Made by a program: the position numbers and the translations under genes
Notes under the pieces: generated by a model
Told to the model about the DNA's origin: nothing
What the model saw: the letters and a program-made list of their open reading frames with translations, nothing else
Database searches by the model: none
In this document: positions 1 to 8,017 of the stretch, one piece after another
Layout of the letters: every line of letters starts with the position of its first letter
Numbering within the stretch: the stretch's first letter is position 1
Assembly (NCBI GenBank): GCA_903881265.1
Contig: CAIRSV010000220.1
Coordinates: 1 to 11,575 of the forward strand
Direction of reading: 5' to 3'
DNA from: an uncultured Bacteroidota bacterium
Lineage (GTDB): Bacteria > Bacteroidota > Bacteroidia > Chitinophagales > Chitinophagaceae
DNA: 11,575 bases

Positions 1-162
1 ATGGATATGACTGGTAAAACTGTCAAAGTGATCCAATCTGACTTAACAGAAGGCTTAAACAAAATCACAGTGAATGTTGGTGAATTATCAAACGGCATGT
101 ATATGTTGAAAGTAGTTGATGGTAAAGCGTTGAACTATGCGCAAACATTTAATAAGCAGTAA
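1..162 (+). CDS. C-terminal end of a T9SS (Por system) sorting-domain protein, 5' truncated
   Basis: The reading frame is open from the first base of the window to a TAA at 160-162 and gives 53 residues. It shows the usual pattern of a type A sorting domain: a D-x-x-GK turn near the start (DMTGK, residues 2-6), then a strand, a Leu-Asn turn, and the end motif NGMYMLKV followed by a final short strand. In Bacteroidetes this domain directs proteins through the outer membrane by type IX secretion and is removed on the way. The ATG at base 1 is almost certainly an internal methionine, because the domain normally sits at the end of a much longer secreted protein. The function of the missing N-terminal part cannot be told. 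A strong terminator follows 55 bases downstream. Confidence 0.8.
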   Translation: MDMTGKTVKVIQSDLTEGLNKITVNVGELSNGMYMLKVVDGKALNYAQTFNKQ

Positions 163-217
163 TATGCTCGACACGTAATGGTGTCTAACAAATTTTCTTT
201 TTGTTTAATTATAAATT

Positions 218-244
218 GCGGGGTCTTTTGATCCTGCTTTTTTT
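218..244 (+). terminator. Rho-independent terminator
   Basis: An 8-base-pair stem (GCGGGGTC at 218-225 with GATCCTGC at 230-237, including two G-U pairs) closes a TTTT loop and is followed directly by seven T residues (238-244). Its orientation and place, 55 bases after the stop of the sorting-domain gene, make it the end of that transcript. It separates that gene from the operon starting at 610. Confidence 0.85.
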
Positions 245-609
245 ATGACATCAACGAAGGTGTTTACTAAAAATAAACCTACAAGTGCTATCCAAACGAC
301 GTAGATAAACTTCACACCTTAGAGTATGAAGCATAATAATTCCGTGATAGTATGATAAGATTAAAGACATACTACCCTATTACTTTTGCTCCATTATTGT
401 ATACATTATAAATAGTTGTGCGTGCATAAAATCGTGTAGCCACATCAAACAAGGATATAACATCAAATGGTTCTAAGAATGAAACACTTACTTGATTTAG
501 TTAAATTCAACATGACGTCCTTTCTTATTCATCGACTTTTTTCCCTTCAGTCGCCATTCAAATCAAACCGTCTTCTTGAACACGAATCCTTGTTTGTATA
601 ACATACAAC
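245..609. other. Intergenic region, no convincing gene
   Basis: This 365-base AT-rich stretch lies between a terminator and the first gene of the 610-3853 group, so it should hold that group's promoter. One octamer, TACTTTTG at 381-388, fits the Bacteroidetes -7 consensus TAnnTTTG, but no matching TTG or TTTG lies at the expected distance upstream, and it is more than 220 bases from the first start codon. A perfect 6-base inverted repeat (TTGTAT at 594-599, ATACAA at 603-608) sits directly before the ATG at 610. It could be an operator or chance. A possible 36-codon minus-strand frame (205-315) enters the region from the right but is weakly supported. Confidence 0.5.
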
Positions 610-1464
610 ATGCATCCATCTAAACGTGAAGTCGATCTTGTGATTCTTTCTGATATCCATTTGGGTACGTATGGTTGTCACGCTAAGGAGTTGCTAACCT
701 ATCTAAAAAGTATCAAACCCAAAAAAGTAGTATTGAATGGCGATATCATTGATATTTGGCAATTCAGTAAACACTATTGGCCATCGAGCCATATGCTTGT
801 CGTGAAATATTTATTGGGACTTGTGGCTAAAGGCGTTAAGGTATATTACATCACAGGCAATCATGATGAAATGCTTCGCAAGTTTGCAGGAAGTAAAATG
901 GGCTCATTAAAAATTGTGAACAAACTCGTTCTCAAACAACAAGGAGAGAAGGTCTGGATTTTTCACGGGGATGTATTCGATGTAACCATGCAACACGCGC
1001 GATGGTTGGCTAAGCTAGGCGCAGTAGGATACGATACATTAATTCTAATTAATAGAGCGGCCAATTTCATTTCAACAAAGCTAGGAAGAGGCAAAATTTC
1101 ACTGTCGAAGAAAATTAAAAACAGTGTGAAAAGCGCCGTCAAATTTATCAATTCATTTGAACAGACCGCGGCAGATATAGGCATTTCAAACGGTTATGAC
1201 TATGTGGTTTGCGGTCATATTCATCAACCTGAGATACGTACTATAACCAATGAAATGGGTTCTATTGTGTATATGAATTCCGGCGACTGGATCGAAAATC
1301 TCACCTCACTTGAATACCATCAGGGCGCTTGGAAAATCTATAAATATCAAGAAGAAGAGTTTGCTGGACGTATACAAGAAACAGCGCAGGATACAATTGA
1401 GTTGAACACAAAAGAACTTTTTGCAAGCTTAGTGAGTGAATTTTCAACAATGCAACAAGATTGA
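610..1464 (+). CDS. LpxH-family metallophosphoesterase (UDP-2,3-diacylglucosamine diphosphatase-like)
   Basis: This 284-residue calcineurin-type phosphoesterase shows the complete two-metal motif set: D15-x-H17 (SDIHLG), G44-D45 (NGDIID), G83-N-H-D86, H119 (FHGD) and G202-H-I-H205, plus SGDW at 224-227. The overall pattern, including WPSSH after the second motif and HARW at 129-132, matches the LpxH-like group commonly annotated as UDP-2,3-diacylglucosamine diphosphatase. LpxH cleaves the pyrophosphate of UDP-diacylglucosamine to give lipid X in lipid A synthesis, on the cytoplasmic face of the inner membrane. There is no signal peptide. Bacteroidetes often carry a separate, more canonical LpxH, so this copy may act on another nucleotide- or phosphate-linked lipid. 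It is the first gene of a probable three-gene operon; the glycosyltransferase begins 13 bases after its stop. The fold and metal site are clear, the exact substrate is not. Confidence 0.82.
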   Translation: MHPSKREVDLVILSDIHLGTYGCHAKELLTYLKSIKPKKVVLNGDIIDIWQFSKHYWPSSHMLVVKYLLGLVAKGVKVYYITGNHDEMLRKFAGSKMGSLKIVNKLVLKQQGEKVWIFHGDVFDVTMQHARWLAKLGAVGYDTLILINRAANFISTKLGRGKISLSKKIKNSVKSAVKFINSFEQTAADIGISNGYDYVVCGHIHQPEIRTITNEMGSIVYMNSGDWIENLTSLEYHQGAWKIYKYQEEEFAGRIQETAQDTIELNTKELFASLVSEFSTMQQD

Positions 1465-1477
1465 CAATAGACACCCT

Positions 1478-2512
1478 ATGAAAATACTTTACGCCATACA
1501 AGGCACAGGAAACGGACATCTCAGCAGAGCTAGAGAAATTATTCCAATATTGAAAAAGATGGCTGACGTGGATATACTAGTCAGTGGCACGCAATCAGAC
1601 ATCGCACTTCCCTATCCAATACGATACCAATTCAAAGGGATGAGTTTCGTCTTTGGCAAAGATGGAGGCATCGATATGCCTGCTACTTACTTGCAGCTGA
1701 GTACGCGTGCGATGATGAATGATATTTCAAAATTGCCAGTACAAGAGTATGATCTCATCTTGAACGATTTTGAACCTGTGAGTGCTTGGGCCTGCCGCCA
1801 ACGAAACAAACCTTGCATTTCGCTCAGTCATCAATGTGCAGTATTGAATAAGCATACACCTAAACCCAAGCGGAAAGATTTTATTGGCAAAGCCGTACTC
1901 AATTTTTATGCACCGACAACCCATTCGTATGGGTTTCATTTTCATAGCTATGATAAAAATATTTTCACCCCTGTGATACGTAGTGAAGTCAGGGCATTGC
2001 CTATCGAAGATCGAGGTCACTATACCGTGTATCTTCCATCCTATGATGATACTCGTATCATTAAAATGCTAAAAAACTTTGGACATATCAATTGGGAAGT
2101 ATTCAGCAAGCATACAAACAAATGTTATGTATCTGGCAATGTATGTATTCAACCAATTGAAAATGATAAATTCATAGGAAGTATGGCGTCGTCTAAAGGT
2201 GTATTATGCGGTGCAGGTTTTGAAACACCGGCTGAGGCCTTGTTTCTTAAAAAGAAATTAGCTGTTATCCCAATGAAAATGCAATATGAACAACAATGCA
2301 ATGCGGCCGCCTTGAAGGATATGGGCGTACCTGTATTTAAAAGTCTCAAAGAAAAACATCACGACAAAATAGCTGATTGGTTATTAAATCGAAAGATTGT
2401 AAAAGTTGATTATCCTGATATGACAGAACAAATTCTGCAACGCATCATTCAACAACATACAACAAAGACATCTCAAGACATCCTCAAAGAAATTTCTACG
2501 ATGTCGTATTAA
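1478..2512 (+). CDS. Glycosyltransferase of the MJ1255 / Glyco_trans_1_3 type (GT-B fold)
   Basis: The 344-residue protein begins MKILYAIQGTGNGHLSRA; the glycine-rich GTGNGHLSRA loop (residues 9-18) is the N-terminal signature of MurG-like GT-B enzymes of the MJ1255 family. A conserved-looking DFEP lies at 97-100. The C-terminal half has the nucleotide-sugar site pattern GAGFETPAEAL (245-255) followed by QYEQQCNA (269-276). The frame is open further upstream to an ATG at 1436, but that start would overlap the previous gene by 29 bases and add 14 residues with no counterpart in the family, so 1478 is preferred. No signal peptide or membrane segment is evident, so it should act in the cytoplasm or at the inner membrane face. 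Donor and acceptor are unknown; the LpxH-like neighbour hints at a lipid-linked acceptor. It is 3 bases from the next gene. Confidence 0.8.
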   Translation: MKILYAIQGTGNGHLSRAREIIPILKKMADVDILVSGTQSDIALPYPIRYQFKGMSFVFGKDGGIDMPATYLQLSTRAMMNDISKLPVQEYDLILNDFEPVSAWACRQRNKPCISLSHQCAVLNKHTPKPKRKDFIGKAVLNFYAPTTHSYGFHFHSYDKNIFTPVIRSEVRALPIEDRGHYTVYLPSYDDTRIIKMLKNFGHINWEVFSKHTNKCYVSGNVCIQPIENDKFIGSMASSKGVLCGAGFETPAEALFLKKKLAVIPMKMQYEQQCNAAALKDMGVPVFKSLKEKHHDKIADWLLNRKIVKVDYPDMTEQILQRIIQQHTTKTSQDILKEISTMSY

Positions 2513-2515
2513 TGC

Positions 2516-3853
2516 ATGAAGTACAAGAATGAATTTGGTGATGATTTCAGATGGGGCGTTTCTACCGCTGCCTATCAAATAGAAGGTGCACATGATATCG
2601 ATGGCAAGGGCCCTTCTATTTGGGATGCTTTTGTCAATCGAAAAGGGAAAATTACGGGAGGCCATCATGGAAAAGATGCCTGCAAATTTTATCACAACTA
2701 CGCGAATGACATAAAACTACTTAAACATCTGAACATTGAAAATTTCAGATTCTCCTTTTCGTGGTCGCGTATAATACCACAAGGCACCGGACAAGTGAAC
2801 ACAAAAGGACTTGATTTTTATGATCGTCTACTTGATGAATGTCTAGAAAATAATATTAATCCGTGGGCCACCTTGTATCATTGGGATTTACCGCAAGCGT
2901 TGGAAGACAAAGGAGGCTGGACCAATCGCGACATAGAGCAATGGTTTATGCAGTATGCGGATATTTGTTCTTCGAAATTTGGTGATCGTATCAAGCATTG
3001 GATGGTATTAAACGAACCCATGGTATTTACTGGAGCAGGCTATTTTTTAGGCATGCATGCACCAGGGCGTATTGGTTTGAAAAATTTTCTTTCCTCGGCT
3101 CATCATGCGGCTCTATGTCAAGCGCAAGGAGCCCGTGTGATTAGAGCGAACGTACCCGTTGCGCAGATTGGAAGCACCTTCTCGTGTTCGTTTCTGCAAC
3201 CCATGACTACTTCGCGCAAGGATGAATTGGCCACGCGTCGGTTTGATGCATTGCTCAATCGATTATTTATTGAACCATCATTAGGTCTCGGATATCCTGT
3301 CAGTGATTTAAAATTTTTGCGGCGCATTTACGACTATCACAAACCGGGTGATGAGGCGTTACTGCCTTTCGATTTTGATTTCATCGGCATTCAAAATTAT
3401 ACGCGTGAAATCGTTTCACATTCATATTTCATACCCTACCTGCAAGCTAAACTGATAAAAGCGAACAAGAGAAATGTAAGTGCCACCGTGATGAATTGGG
3501 AAGTATATCCTGAAGCGCTTTATCAAATGTTGACGAAGTACGGAAACTATAGCGGTATTAAAAAAATCATTGTTACAGAGAACGGCGCTGCCTTTCCTGA
3601 TACACTTATTGATGGAAGCATCTATGATGAGGCTAGAACAAACTACCTTAAGAATCATATAGCCGAGGTGTTGAGAGCGAAGCAGGACGGTATCGCTGTG
3701 GATGGCTATTTTGTATGGACGCTACTTGATAATTTTGAATGGGCCGAAGGATACTTCCCACGATTTGGTTTGGTGTATGTCAACTTCAACACACAAGAGC
3801 GAATCATAAAGCAGTCAGGAAAATGGTTCAGGGAATTTCTTGGTAATCAATAA
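2516..3853 (+). CDS. Glycoside hydrolase family 1 enzyme, beta-glucosidase type
   Basis: At 445 residues this is the normal length for a bacterial GH1 (beta/alpha)8 barrel. It begins with the family pattern FRWGVSTAAYQIEGA (11-25), with Q21 contacting the sugar. YHWDLP lies at 121-126, the acid/base glutamate is E167 in LNEP, and the nucleophile is E355 in TENG (354-357). WTLLDNFEWAEGY (401-413) gives the E408-W409 pair that usually binds the glycone 4- and 6-OH groups. All catalytic residues are present. It would cleave a terminal beta-linked glucose or related sugar with retention. It has no signal peptide, so it is likely cytoplasmic and acts on imported or internally made glycosides. The ATG at 2516 lies 3 bases after the glycosyltransferase stop, implying co-transcription. 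A phospho-beta-glucosidase activity cannot be excluded from sequence alone, but no PTS genes are nearby. Confidence 0.93.
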   Translation: MKYKNEFGDDFRWGVSTAAYQIEGAHDIDGKGPSIWDAFVNRKGKITGGHHGKDACKFYHNYANDIKLLKHLNIENFRFSFSWSRIIPQGTGQVNTKGLDFYDRLLDECLENNINPWATLYHWDLPQALEDKGGWTNRDIEQWFMQYADICSSKFGDRIKHWMVLNEPMVFTGAGYFLGMHAPGRIGLKNFLSSAHHAALCQAQGARVIRANVPVAQIGSTFSCSFLQPMTTSRKDELATRRFDALLNRLFIEPSLGLGYPVSDLKFLRRIYDYHKPGDEALLPFDFDFIGIQNYTREIVSHSYFIPYLQAKLIKANKRNVSATVMNWEVYPEALYQMLTKYGNYSGIKKIIVTENGAAFPDTLIDGSIYDEARTNYLKNHIAEVLRAKQDGIAVDGYFVWTLLDNFEWAEGYFPRFGLVYVNFNTQERIIKQSGKWFREFLGNQ

Positions 3854-3933
3854 ACGAAAGTAGCTGATCATGATGTATGATGCATCTTCGTATCAAATGG
3901 CAGCATAGAATGTAGTATCCTACTCGGAATAAA
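3854..3933. other. Convergent intergenic gap
   Basis: These 80 bases separate the stop codons of the GH1 gene (plus) and the PiT gene (minus). A short hairpin can be drawn (GATG near 3873, CATC near 3884), but there is no GC-rich stem with a T-run on either strand. No clear intrinsic terminator is seen for either transcript. Confidence 0.4.
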
Positions 3934-5592
3934 CTATTTCAAGAAGAAGCTGACAATCCAGTACACGATAGCGGCTAAAATACCACTGATAGGAATAGTC
4001 AGCACCCAAGCCCATAATAGATTGATAGTAACACCCCAACGTACGGCACTCAAACGCTTCGTTGCACCTGCACCGATAATGGCGCCTGTGATTGTGTGCG
4101 TTGTAGATACCGGTATACCCATCTGTTCAGTGAGAAACAAGGTGGTGGCACCAGCCGTTTCAGCACAAACACCTTCCAACGGAGATACCTTGGTAATTTT
4201 AGTGCCCATGGTTTTAATAATTTTCCAACCACCACTTAAGGTACCCAAACCAATTGCTGTATAACATGCTATCGGAATCCAATCAGGCATAGATTTGATA
4301 TCCGTCAAATCGCCATTAGCCACTAAGGCTGCAGCAATGATACCCATTACTTTTTGTGCATCGTTACCACCGTGACCAATACTAAAGGCCGCTGATGATA
4401 ATAACTGCAAACGTTTGAACATATTACCGGTTCGTGCTGCACTTGGCTGATTGAGTTTTTCTGTCCACCAAAAGGCTGCGATGAAAATCAATAGACCCGC
4501 TATCATAAACCATCGAAGGAATTTATTGTTCGCTTTACTCATCTCTGCCATCAAGTCGGCTTTCACATCCACATTGACCTTGTTTTTAAACGCTTCAATT
4601 TCTGTAGGACTCATAGGATACACATTGGCAATCGCAATCATCATACTATCATAGCCTATCTCATGATACTTTTTTAACAGCGGCGCGATGCTATCCATAC
4701 CACGTTGCGCAAGCATATATTCGTCGTTCTTCTTTTCATTCTTTGCAGCTAGTATCTTGAGTCGTTCAAGTTGCAAGAATTTTTTTACCTTATCTTTTAG
4801 AATAGACACTTCAAAGTGTTTGAGACTAGGCTTATCGATAGTGGCAATAATATTTTCTGCGACTGCTTCTCCCCCCTTTTTTTCATACTGATTGACAAAT
4901 TTTTCAGCGACTGCTGCATTCGCTACTGCTTCGTGATAGCTTTTTACACGAGTGGTATCTTTCACCATTTCTTTCTTATACTTATCAACCTTAAAGTATT
5001 TGGCGATATTCTCGTTGATTTTAGTCTCCTGAAAATGCTGAAACAAAAACCAAAGACCTACTGAAGCCGCCAACAGAATAGCTGATTTCAACCAAGTATT
5101 ACGGCTGACAAAGACGACACTAAAAAAGATAGAAATAAACATCCCAACAAAGGGTGCCAAGAAAATGAATAAGAAAATCTGAATCACCTTGTGAATGTCA
5201 ACCATATCAGAAAGAGGCATCCAACCTTTTGTAAGAATTGCATGCGTAATACCTGCACCTGCGAAGCCACCAATCAAGGTATGAGAGGATGACGACGGGA
5301 TACCATACCACCAGGTAAGAAGATTCCAAGCGATTGCTGCAATGATCCCCGATAAGATAACTGGAAGCGTAATAAAATCTGAATTGACAGTCTTGCCTAT
5401 TGTATTGGCCACTGCATGATCCTTGAAGATAAAAAAGGCGATGACATTAAAAAAGGCCGCCCACAATACCGCCTGAAATGGCGTCAGCACTTTGGTTGAA
5501 ACCACAGTAGCGATAGAATTCGCAGCATCATGAAATCCATTGATATAATCAAAAATCAGTGCTAGGATAATGATAACGAGAAGTAAAGACAT
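3934..5592 (-). CDS. PiT-family inorganic phosphate transporter with a large central hydrophilic insertion
   Basis: The 552-residue membrane protein has the duplicated PiT signatures: GFHDAANS (19-26) with GIPSSSSHTLIGG (97-109) in the first half, and GHGGNDAQKVMG (406-417) with GIPVSTTHTITG (492-503) in the second. PiT proteins import phosphate (often as a metal-phosphate complex) through the inner membrane, driven by H+ or Na+. About six hydrophobic segments lie in residues 1-186 and the rest from about 359 onward. Between them is a charged, lysine- and glutamate-rich, largely helical region (roughly 189-358, bases 4519-5028). Compact bacterial PiT proteins lack a region this large. It is the last gene of the phosphate locus and follows a DUF47 protein, a pairing well known for Pit transporters. 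The 108-base gap upstream leaves room for its own promoter, though none is clear. Confidence 0.94.
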   Translation of the reverse strand: MSLLLVIIILALIFDYINGFHDAANSIATVVSTKVLTPFQAVLWAAFFNVIAFFIFKDHAVANTIGKTVNSDFITLPVILSGIIAAIAWNLLTWWYGIPSSSSHTLIGGFAGAGITHAILTKGWMPLSDMVDIHKVIQIFLFIFLAPFVGMFISIFFSVVFVSRNTWLKSAILLAASVGLWFLFQHFQETKINENIAKYFKVDKYKKEMVKDTTRVKSYHEAVANAAVAEKFVNQYEKKGGEAVAENIIATIDKPSLKHFEVSILKDKVKKFLQLERLKILAAKNEKKNDEYMLAQRGMDSIAPLLKKYHEIGYDSMMIAIANVYPMSPTEIEAFKNKVNVDVKADLMAEMSKANNKFLRWFMIAGLLIFIAAFWWTEKLNQPSAARTGNMFKRLQLLSSAAFSIGHGGNDAQKVMGIIAAALVANGDLTDIKSMPDWIPIACYTAIGLGTLSGGWKIIKTMGTKITKVSPLEGVCAETAGATTLFLTEQMGIPVSTTHTITGAIIGAGATKRLSAVRWGVTINLLWAWVLTIPISGILAAIVYWIVSFFLK

Positions 5593-5700
5593 GTATAGTA
5601 AATTAGGTGGTTAGTAGGTATTAAAAATTAGAAAGAAATTTGATAGATAAATCACATGTTATCATATCAATTTGGCTTTAACGTTTAACTCGTAATGATG
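5593..5700 (-). other. Gap between the DUF47 and PiT genes
   Basis: These 108 AT-rich bases contain no GC-rich hairpin with a T-run and no good TAnnTTTG box read on the minus strand. The two genes are therefore probably co-transcribed, but a weak internal promoter is possible. Confidence 0.4.
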
Positions 5701-6348
5701 CTACGCATATTTAATGATAATACTTTCGATGACATTCGCTGCATCCTCGCATTTATCGGTGGCCGTTTCTAGTGCATGAAAAATCTCTCTTTTCTTGATC
5801 ACTTCTTTAGCATCATTTTCATTCGCAAACAAGCCTTCTATGCTTGTGTCATACACTTCGTCAGCTTGATTTTCAAGACTATTTACTTTAACAAGTGCCG
5901 TGGTAATGATACCGATGTTTTTCATCGTACGAAGTTCCAATACAGATATACGAATCGCTTCAGTTCCTTGTTCGATGAGCTCAGCCATTTTGTGAATGCC
6001 TTTATCACGAGGATCCACTTTATACAAATTAATTTTCTTTGCTGATGCGTAGATATAATCTGCAATATCATCCAAGGCAGAAGCCAAATAATGGATGTCT
6101 TCACGATCGAATGGTGTGATAAAATTTCTTCCTAATTCGGTAAAAATCTGATGTGTATTTTCATCATTCTGATGCTCTAGATTTTCAATTTTCTTTAGGA
6201 CCGCCTCACGTGCTTCAAAATCAGACGTATTGACAAACTCATTCAGATAGATAGCCATCACCTTATTGGTTTCGACCACCTTTTCGAAAAGTCCGTAAAA
6301 AACCCTGTCTCGGGGTTGGAAAAAATTTAGAATTGTGTTGAATGACAT
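5701..6348 (-). CDS. DUF47 / PhoU-like Pit accessory protein
   Basis: This 215-residue all-helical protein fits the PhoU_div (DUF47) family, usually 200-220 residues. It shows the repeated acidic metal-binding patterns of PhoU-type three-helix bundles: EHQNDE (58-63), ALDDIADYIY (91-100), SLENQADEVYD (157-167) and TDKCEDAANVIE (197-208). TPFDREDI at 78-85 is also typical of DUF47. There is no signal peptide or membrane segment, so it acts in the cytoplasm, probably on the inner face of the transporter. DUF47 genes are commonly paired with pit genes and are thought to modulate Pit activity. Here it lies between pstB (73-base gap) and the PiT gene (108-base gap), occupying the place where phoU often follows pstB. 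It might serve the PiT protein, the Pst complex, or both. The family call is firm; the partner is inferred. Confidence 0.9.
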   Translation of the reverse strand: MSFNTILNFFQPRDRVFYGLFEKVVETNKVMAIYLNEFVNTSDFEAREAVLKKIENLEHQNDENTHQIFTELGRNFITPFDREDIHYLASALDDIADYIYASAKKINLYKVDPRDKGIHKMAELIEQGTEAIRISVLELRTMKNIGIITTALVKVNSLENQADEVYDTSIEGLFANENDAKEVIKKREIFHALETATDKCEDAANVIESIIIKYA

Positions 6349-6421
6349 TGCTTGTATTTTTTAAGAGTATGTAAAAGTAATATTACGAACGATTGATTAA
6401 TATTATCGAATGATTATGTTA
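6349..6421 (-). other. Gap between pstB and the DUF47 gene
   Basis: The 73 bases are very AT-rich and lack a terminator-like GC hairpin. They include a perfect 10-base palindrome, GTAATATTAC (6377-6386), and on the minus strand TACTTTTA, one base away from the Bacteroidetes -7 consensus TAnnTTTG. A secondary promoter for the DUF47-PiT pair is possible but weakly supported, since no upstream TTG box is seen at the right distance. Confidence 0.3.
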
Positions 6422-7168
6422 TTAACCGAATTGGCCTGTTACATAATTTTTTGTCTTTTCTTGCGCCGGATTGTGGAAGATATCATGCGTGGTATTGTAT
6501 TCGACCAATTCACCCAGATAGAAAAAGGCAGTATGATCGCTGATGCGAAGGGCCTGTTGCATATTATGGGTGACAATCACGATGGTGTATTTTGATTTCA
6601 GATCAAGTACAAGTTCTTCGATTTTTGCCGTACTGATTGGATCGAGGGCCGAAGCCGGCTCGTCCATTAAAATAACGTGTGGTTCAACGGCCAAGCAACG
6701 AGCAATGCAAAGTCGTTGTTGCTGACCGCCCGATAAGTTGGTGGCGTTATTATTAAGGATACGTTCTACTTCACTCCATAGTGCTGCCTTTTTAATAGCA
6801 TCTTCTACCCTATCCTTGATTTCGGTCTCATTCTTCATGCCTTGAACCCGCAAACCATAGGCTACATTTTCGAAAATGGATTTAGGAAATGGATTGGGTT
6901 TCTGAAAGACCATACCCACTTTTTTGCGCAGTTCTTCTACCTCAACTTTTTTATCGTAGATATCTTGACCTTCAACCAAAATATTACCTGTAAGGCGCGT
7001 ACCATCAATCAAATCATTCATCCGATTAATCAAACGCAACAAGGTCGACTTACCGCAGCCACTTGGCCCAATGAAGGCAGTCACCGCTTTGTCGGGTATC
7101 TGCATGGTGATATCGGTTAATGCATGAAAGTCTTTATAATAAAAGTTGACATTTTTTATTTGTATCAT
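6422..7168 (-). CDS. pstB: Phosphate ABC transporter ATP-binding protein PstB
   Basis: The 248 residues are the usual length for PstB and contain every ABC ATPase motif: Walker A GPSGCGKS (34-41), Q-loop Q89 in the PstB-typical FQKPNPFPKSI (88-98), signature LSGGQQQR (145-152), Walker B VILMDE (165-170) and the switch histidine H201. The Asn-Arg-Met-Asn-Asp run after Walker A (48-52) is specific to PstB among ABC ATPases. It forms the cytoplasmic ATPase dimer that drives phosphate import through PstC and PstA. The start lies 6 bases after the pstA stop, so the two are tightly coupled. Nothing is missing or unusual. Identification is essentially certain. Confidence 0.98.
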   Translation of the reverse strand: MIQIKNVNFYYKDFHALTDITMQIPDKAVTAFIGPSGCGKSTLLRLINRMNDLIDGTRLTGNILVEGQDIYDKKVEVEELRKKVGMVFQKPNPFPKSIFENVAYGLRVQGMKNETEIKDRVEDAIKKAALWSEVERILNNNATNLSGGQQQRLCIARCLAVEPHVILMDEPASALDPISTAKIEELVLDLKSKYTIVIVTHNMQQALRISDHTAFFYLGELVEYNTTHDIFHNPAQEKTKNYVTGQFG

Positions 7169-7174
7169 CGTTGC

Positions 7175-8017
7175 TTACTTTTTTTTGAATTTAGCCCTTA
7201 TCAAATTTGCCAGCAGATTGCATATCAGTACAATAGTAATTAGAATGAGGGCGGTACCGAAAGCCATTGGTTTTGCTTTTTCAATATCAGTGCCACTCGT
7301 AGCCAACACATAAAGGTGATATGGCAGCGCCATCGCTTGCTCGAACAAACTATGCGGTAATTTAGGTAAAAAATAGGCGGCCACCGTAAATAAGATGGGC
7401 GCCGTTTCACCACTCACCCTACCAATGGCAAGAATCAGTCCGGTAATAATATTCGGTAAGGCAATGGGTAATACCACCTTCTTGATAGTGTATAATTTTG
7501 ATGCGCCTAAGGCATAACTAGCCTGACGGTGCAAATCATCGACCGAGCGAAGGGCTTCTTCGGTGGTGCGGATGATAACGGGTAATGCAAGAATGCCAAG
7601 CGTTAGCGAACCTGCGAGAATACTGTCGCCAAACTTTAATTTATTGACAAATAAGGCCATACCAAATAAGCCAAATACTATACTGGGTATACCCGCCAAA
7701 TTATCGGTCATCAGCCGCATGAAGCGTTTCAACGGACCGTCTTTCAGAAATTCATTGATATAAATACCACTGCAAACACCAATCGGAAAGGCGAAGAGCA
7801 TACTGCCTCCGATGAGACATAAGGTACCAACAATAGCGGGAAGGATACCACCTTTCAGCATACCTTCTTCAGGCATCTTTGAAATGAATCCCCAATTGAT
7901 AACGCCGATGCCTTTGATAAAAATAAAACCAATAATCAGGAATAAAATAGCAATCACCATAAAGCTCATCACTTTAAGGATACTGAATACAATCTTTTGT
8001 TTGGTAATAGCCTTCAT
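7175..8017 (-). CDS. pstA: Phosphate ABC transporter permease PstA
   Basis: The 280-residue inner-membrane permease has an N-terminal hydrophobic segment (about 14-35) followed by a core with about five more. The ABC-permease EAA loop, which docks on PstB, is at residues 154-191 (EALRSVDDLHRQ, then ALGASK and LPIALPNI). GRVSGETAP (199-207) is the characteristic PstA/PstC motif near the phosphate path. PstA forms the transmembrane channel with PstC. Its ATG overlaps the pstC stop by one base (TAATG), a layout for translational coupling that suits equal subunit amounts. Length and motifs are ordinary for the family, without the large insertion seen in its partner. Confidence 0.96.
   Translation of the reverse strand: MKAITKQKIVFSILKVMSFMVIAILFLIIGFIFIKGIGVINWGFISKMPEEGMLKGGILPAIVGTLCLIGGSMLFAFPIGVCSGIYINEFLKDGPLKRFMRLMTDNLAGIPSIVFGLFGMALFVNKLKFGDSILAGSLTLGILALPVIIRTTEEALRSVDDLHRQASYALGASKLYTIKKVVLPIALPNIITGLILAIGRVSGETAPILFTVAAYFLPKLPHSLFEQAMALPYHLYVLATSGTDIEKAKPMAFGTALILITIVLICNLLANLIRAKFKKK

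Noticed and set aside
1436..1477. Upstream ATG that would extend the glycosyltransferase by 14 residues
   Set aside because: It overlaps the end of the previous gene by 29 bases, and the added residues do not look like the family, whose members start just before the GTGNGHLSRA loop. The ATG at 1478 fits better.
2512..2514. ATG overlapping the glycosyltransferase stop (TAATG)
   Set aside because: It looks like a coupled start but is in a different frame from the GH1 protein; the ATG at 2516 is in frame.
5701..6348. Calling this gene phoU because it follows pstB
   Set aside because: Its length, the TPFDREDI segment and its pairing with a PiT gene fit DUF47 rather than canonical PhoU, so no phoU symbol is given.
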